DNA from: Actibacterium sp. MT2.3-13A | GTDB lineage: Bacteria > Pseudomonadota > Alphaproteobacteria > Rhodobacterales > Rhodobacteraceae | Assembly (NCBI RefSeq): GCF_018139985.1 | Contig: NZ_JAGSOU010000004.1 | Location: forward strand, 124,001 to 188,000 | Reading direction: 5' to 3' | DNA length: 64,000 bases | Part shown: positions 63,355-64,000 of the stretch, in pieces | How the letters are laid out: every line of letters begins with the position of its first letter | How positions within the stretch are numbered: position 1 is the first letter of the stretch | Position numbers and translations under genes: made by a program | The notes under the pieces: generated by a model | Told to the model about the DNA's origin: nothing | Database searches by the model: none | The model's input: only the letters and a program-made list of their open reading frames with translations

Positions 63355-64000
63355 TCAGGCCGCAGGCAGCATGAAGCCCTCGAAGAACGCGGCCAACTCG
63401 TCGTAGCCGTCCAGCGGCAGGACATGCGCGACATGCTGATCCGGCCGGACGAGGACCATGCAGCCCCGCTCCCGGTCGATGCCGCGCATCGTGAAGATGT
63501 CGCCGCCCTTCGGGTCCGGGGAGAAGACCTTCTCGTAGTCCCGCAGGCCATAGCGGCCCTTGTGCGGCAACAGCAGCGCGGGCATGGTCTCGACCGCCAG
63601 CGCGCGGTGCTCCTGCTGCAGCACGGCGCGCAGGTCGATGACCGAATCGATATCCGCGCCCGCAGGGGTGTAGCGGCGGATGGGCGACTCCGGCGCCGCG
63701 GCCAGGAAGTCGCACAGAGCCCGGAGACCGGAGGACGGCGCCGCGGGATCCCCCGCCCCGGCGAAGGCAAAGAGGCGCCAGCGCCCGTCCGCCTTGACGG
63801 TATGGCCCAGATGCATGGGCCTGGCGTCCGCCAACCGGATCACCGGCGCCGAATGGAAGCGCATCCCGATGCCGAACCCCTCGGCCAGGTGCTGTTGCGT
63901 CGGCGCGCCGGTCAGGATCGACGGCTTGTACTGGATCGCCGTTCCCGCAGTGAACCGCCCGTGCTGCACGAAATATTTCTGGAACTCTGCCGGGTCCACG
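63355..64000 (-). CDS. FAD-dependent aromatic monooxygenase, C-terminal part (cut by window edge)
   Basis: About 215 residues are visible; the N-terminal FAD domain is beyond the right edge. The sequence (QYFVQHGRFTAGTAIQYKPSILTG-type start, GIGMRFHSAPVIRLADARPMHLGHTVKADGRWRLFAFAG, GIDRERGCMVLVRPDQHVAHVLPLDGYDELAAFFEGFML) is the thioredoxin-like C-terminal domain of phenol 2-monooxygenase / 3-hydroxybenzoate 4-hydroxylase flavoproteins. Its substrate is unknown. The 235 bases between it and the helicase show nothing recognisable. Confidence 0.85.
   Translation of the reverse strand, partial: VDPAEFQKYFVQHGRFTAGTAIQYKPSILTGAPTQQHLAEGFGIGMRFHSAPVIRLADARPMHLGHTVKADGRWRLFAFAGAGDPAAPSSGLRALCDFLAAAPESPIRRYTPAGADIDSVIDLRAVLQQEHRALAVETMPALLLPHKGRYGLRDYEKVFSPDPKGGDIFTMRGIDRERGCMVLVRPDQHVAHVLPLDGYDELAAFFEGFMLPAA

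Overview
The window is high-GC chromosomal DNA (roughly two-thirds G+C by eye) from an alphaproteobacterium, most likely a member of the Rhodobacterales/Paracoccaceae. The evidence is the gene content (bhcRABCD beta-hydroxyaspartate cycle genes, DUF2794, MbfA, PuuD-type urate oxidation, ZapE, an ImuB-type polymerase), an alphaproteobacterial LexA direct repeat, an Irr-type iron box, and a short dispersed intergenic repeat with a CCAAGAAGAAGG core. About 65 genes fill almost the whole window. No gap exceeds 300 bases; the largest are 27717-27966, 33423-33659 and 63120-63354. No tRNA, rRNA, CRISPR array, insertion sequence or prophage gene was recognised.

Layout. 1-9118: end of an MscS channel gene, peroxiredoxin, ferredoxin-reductase-like flavoprotein, rsmD, an orphan TRAP binding protein, map, sfsA, and a translationally coupled set (CinA-like, GNAT, AhpD-like, OmpA-like). 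9149-16046: LysR, a 2,4-dienoyl-CoA reductase type flavoprotein, three poorly characterised proteins, ilvD. 16161-22785: two tandem CPBP membrane proteases, accD-folC, zapE, an MFS transporter. 22854-31615: hydrolase, OCD-family dehydrogenase, HAD phosphatase, YaiI, fghA, AEC carrier, MbfA iron exporter with an Irr-like box, TetR, NYN protein, glutathione-dependent formaldehyde dehydrogenase. 31773-41454: SOS-boxed imuB without its usual partners, DUF2794, NlpC/P60, M17 aminopeptidase, carbonic anhydrase, DUF4139 protein, asd, a capsule-type glycosyltransferase.

The centrepiece is 41628-54259. A complete beta-hydroxyaspartate cycle operon (bhcABCD with divergent bhcR) sits inside a purine (urate) degradation locus: ureidoglycine aminohydrolase on the left; on the right an NCS2 permease, ureidoglycolate lyase, an allantoinase/OHCU-decarboxylase fusion, hydroxyisourate hydrolase, a LysR regulator and the membrane urate hydroxylase PuuD. 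The purine branch ends in glyoxylate, the substrate of the cycle, so the locus reads as a route from urate to oxaloacetate with nitrogen release. Allantoate amidohydrolase is the one step after urate that is not visible. An operator-like palindrome and a good promoter lie in front of bhcA, a terminator-like hairpin lies between bhcC and bhcD, and a strong terminator follows bhcD.

54266-64000: an OxyR-like regulator that lacks the peroxide-sensing cysteine is divergent from a complete seven-gene Mrp (Mnh) cation/proton antiporter operon. A DEAD-box RNA helicase and the C-terminal part of a flavin monooxygenase, cut by the right edge, follow.
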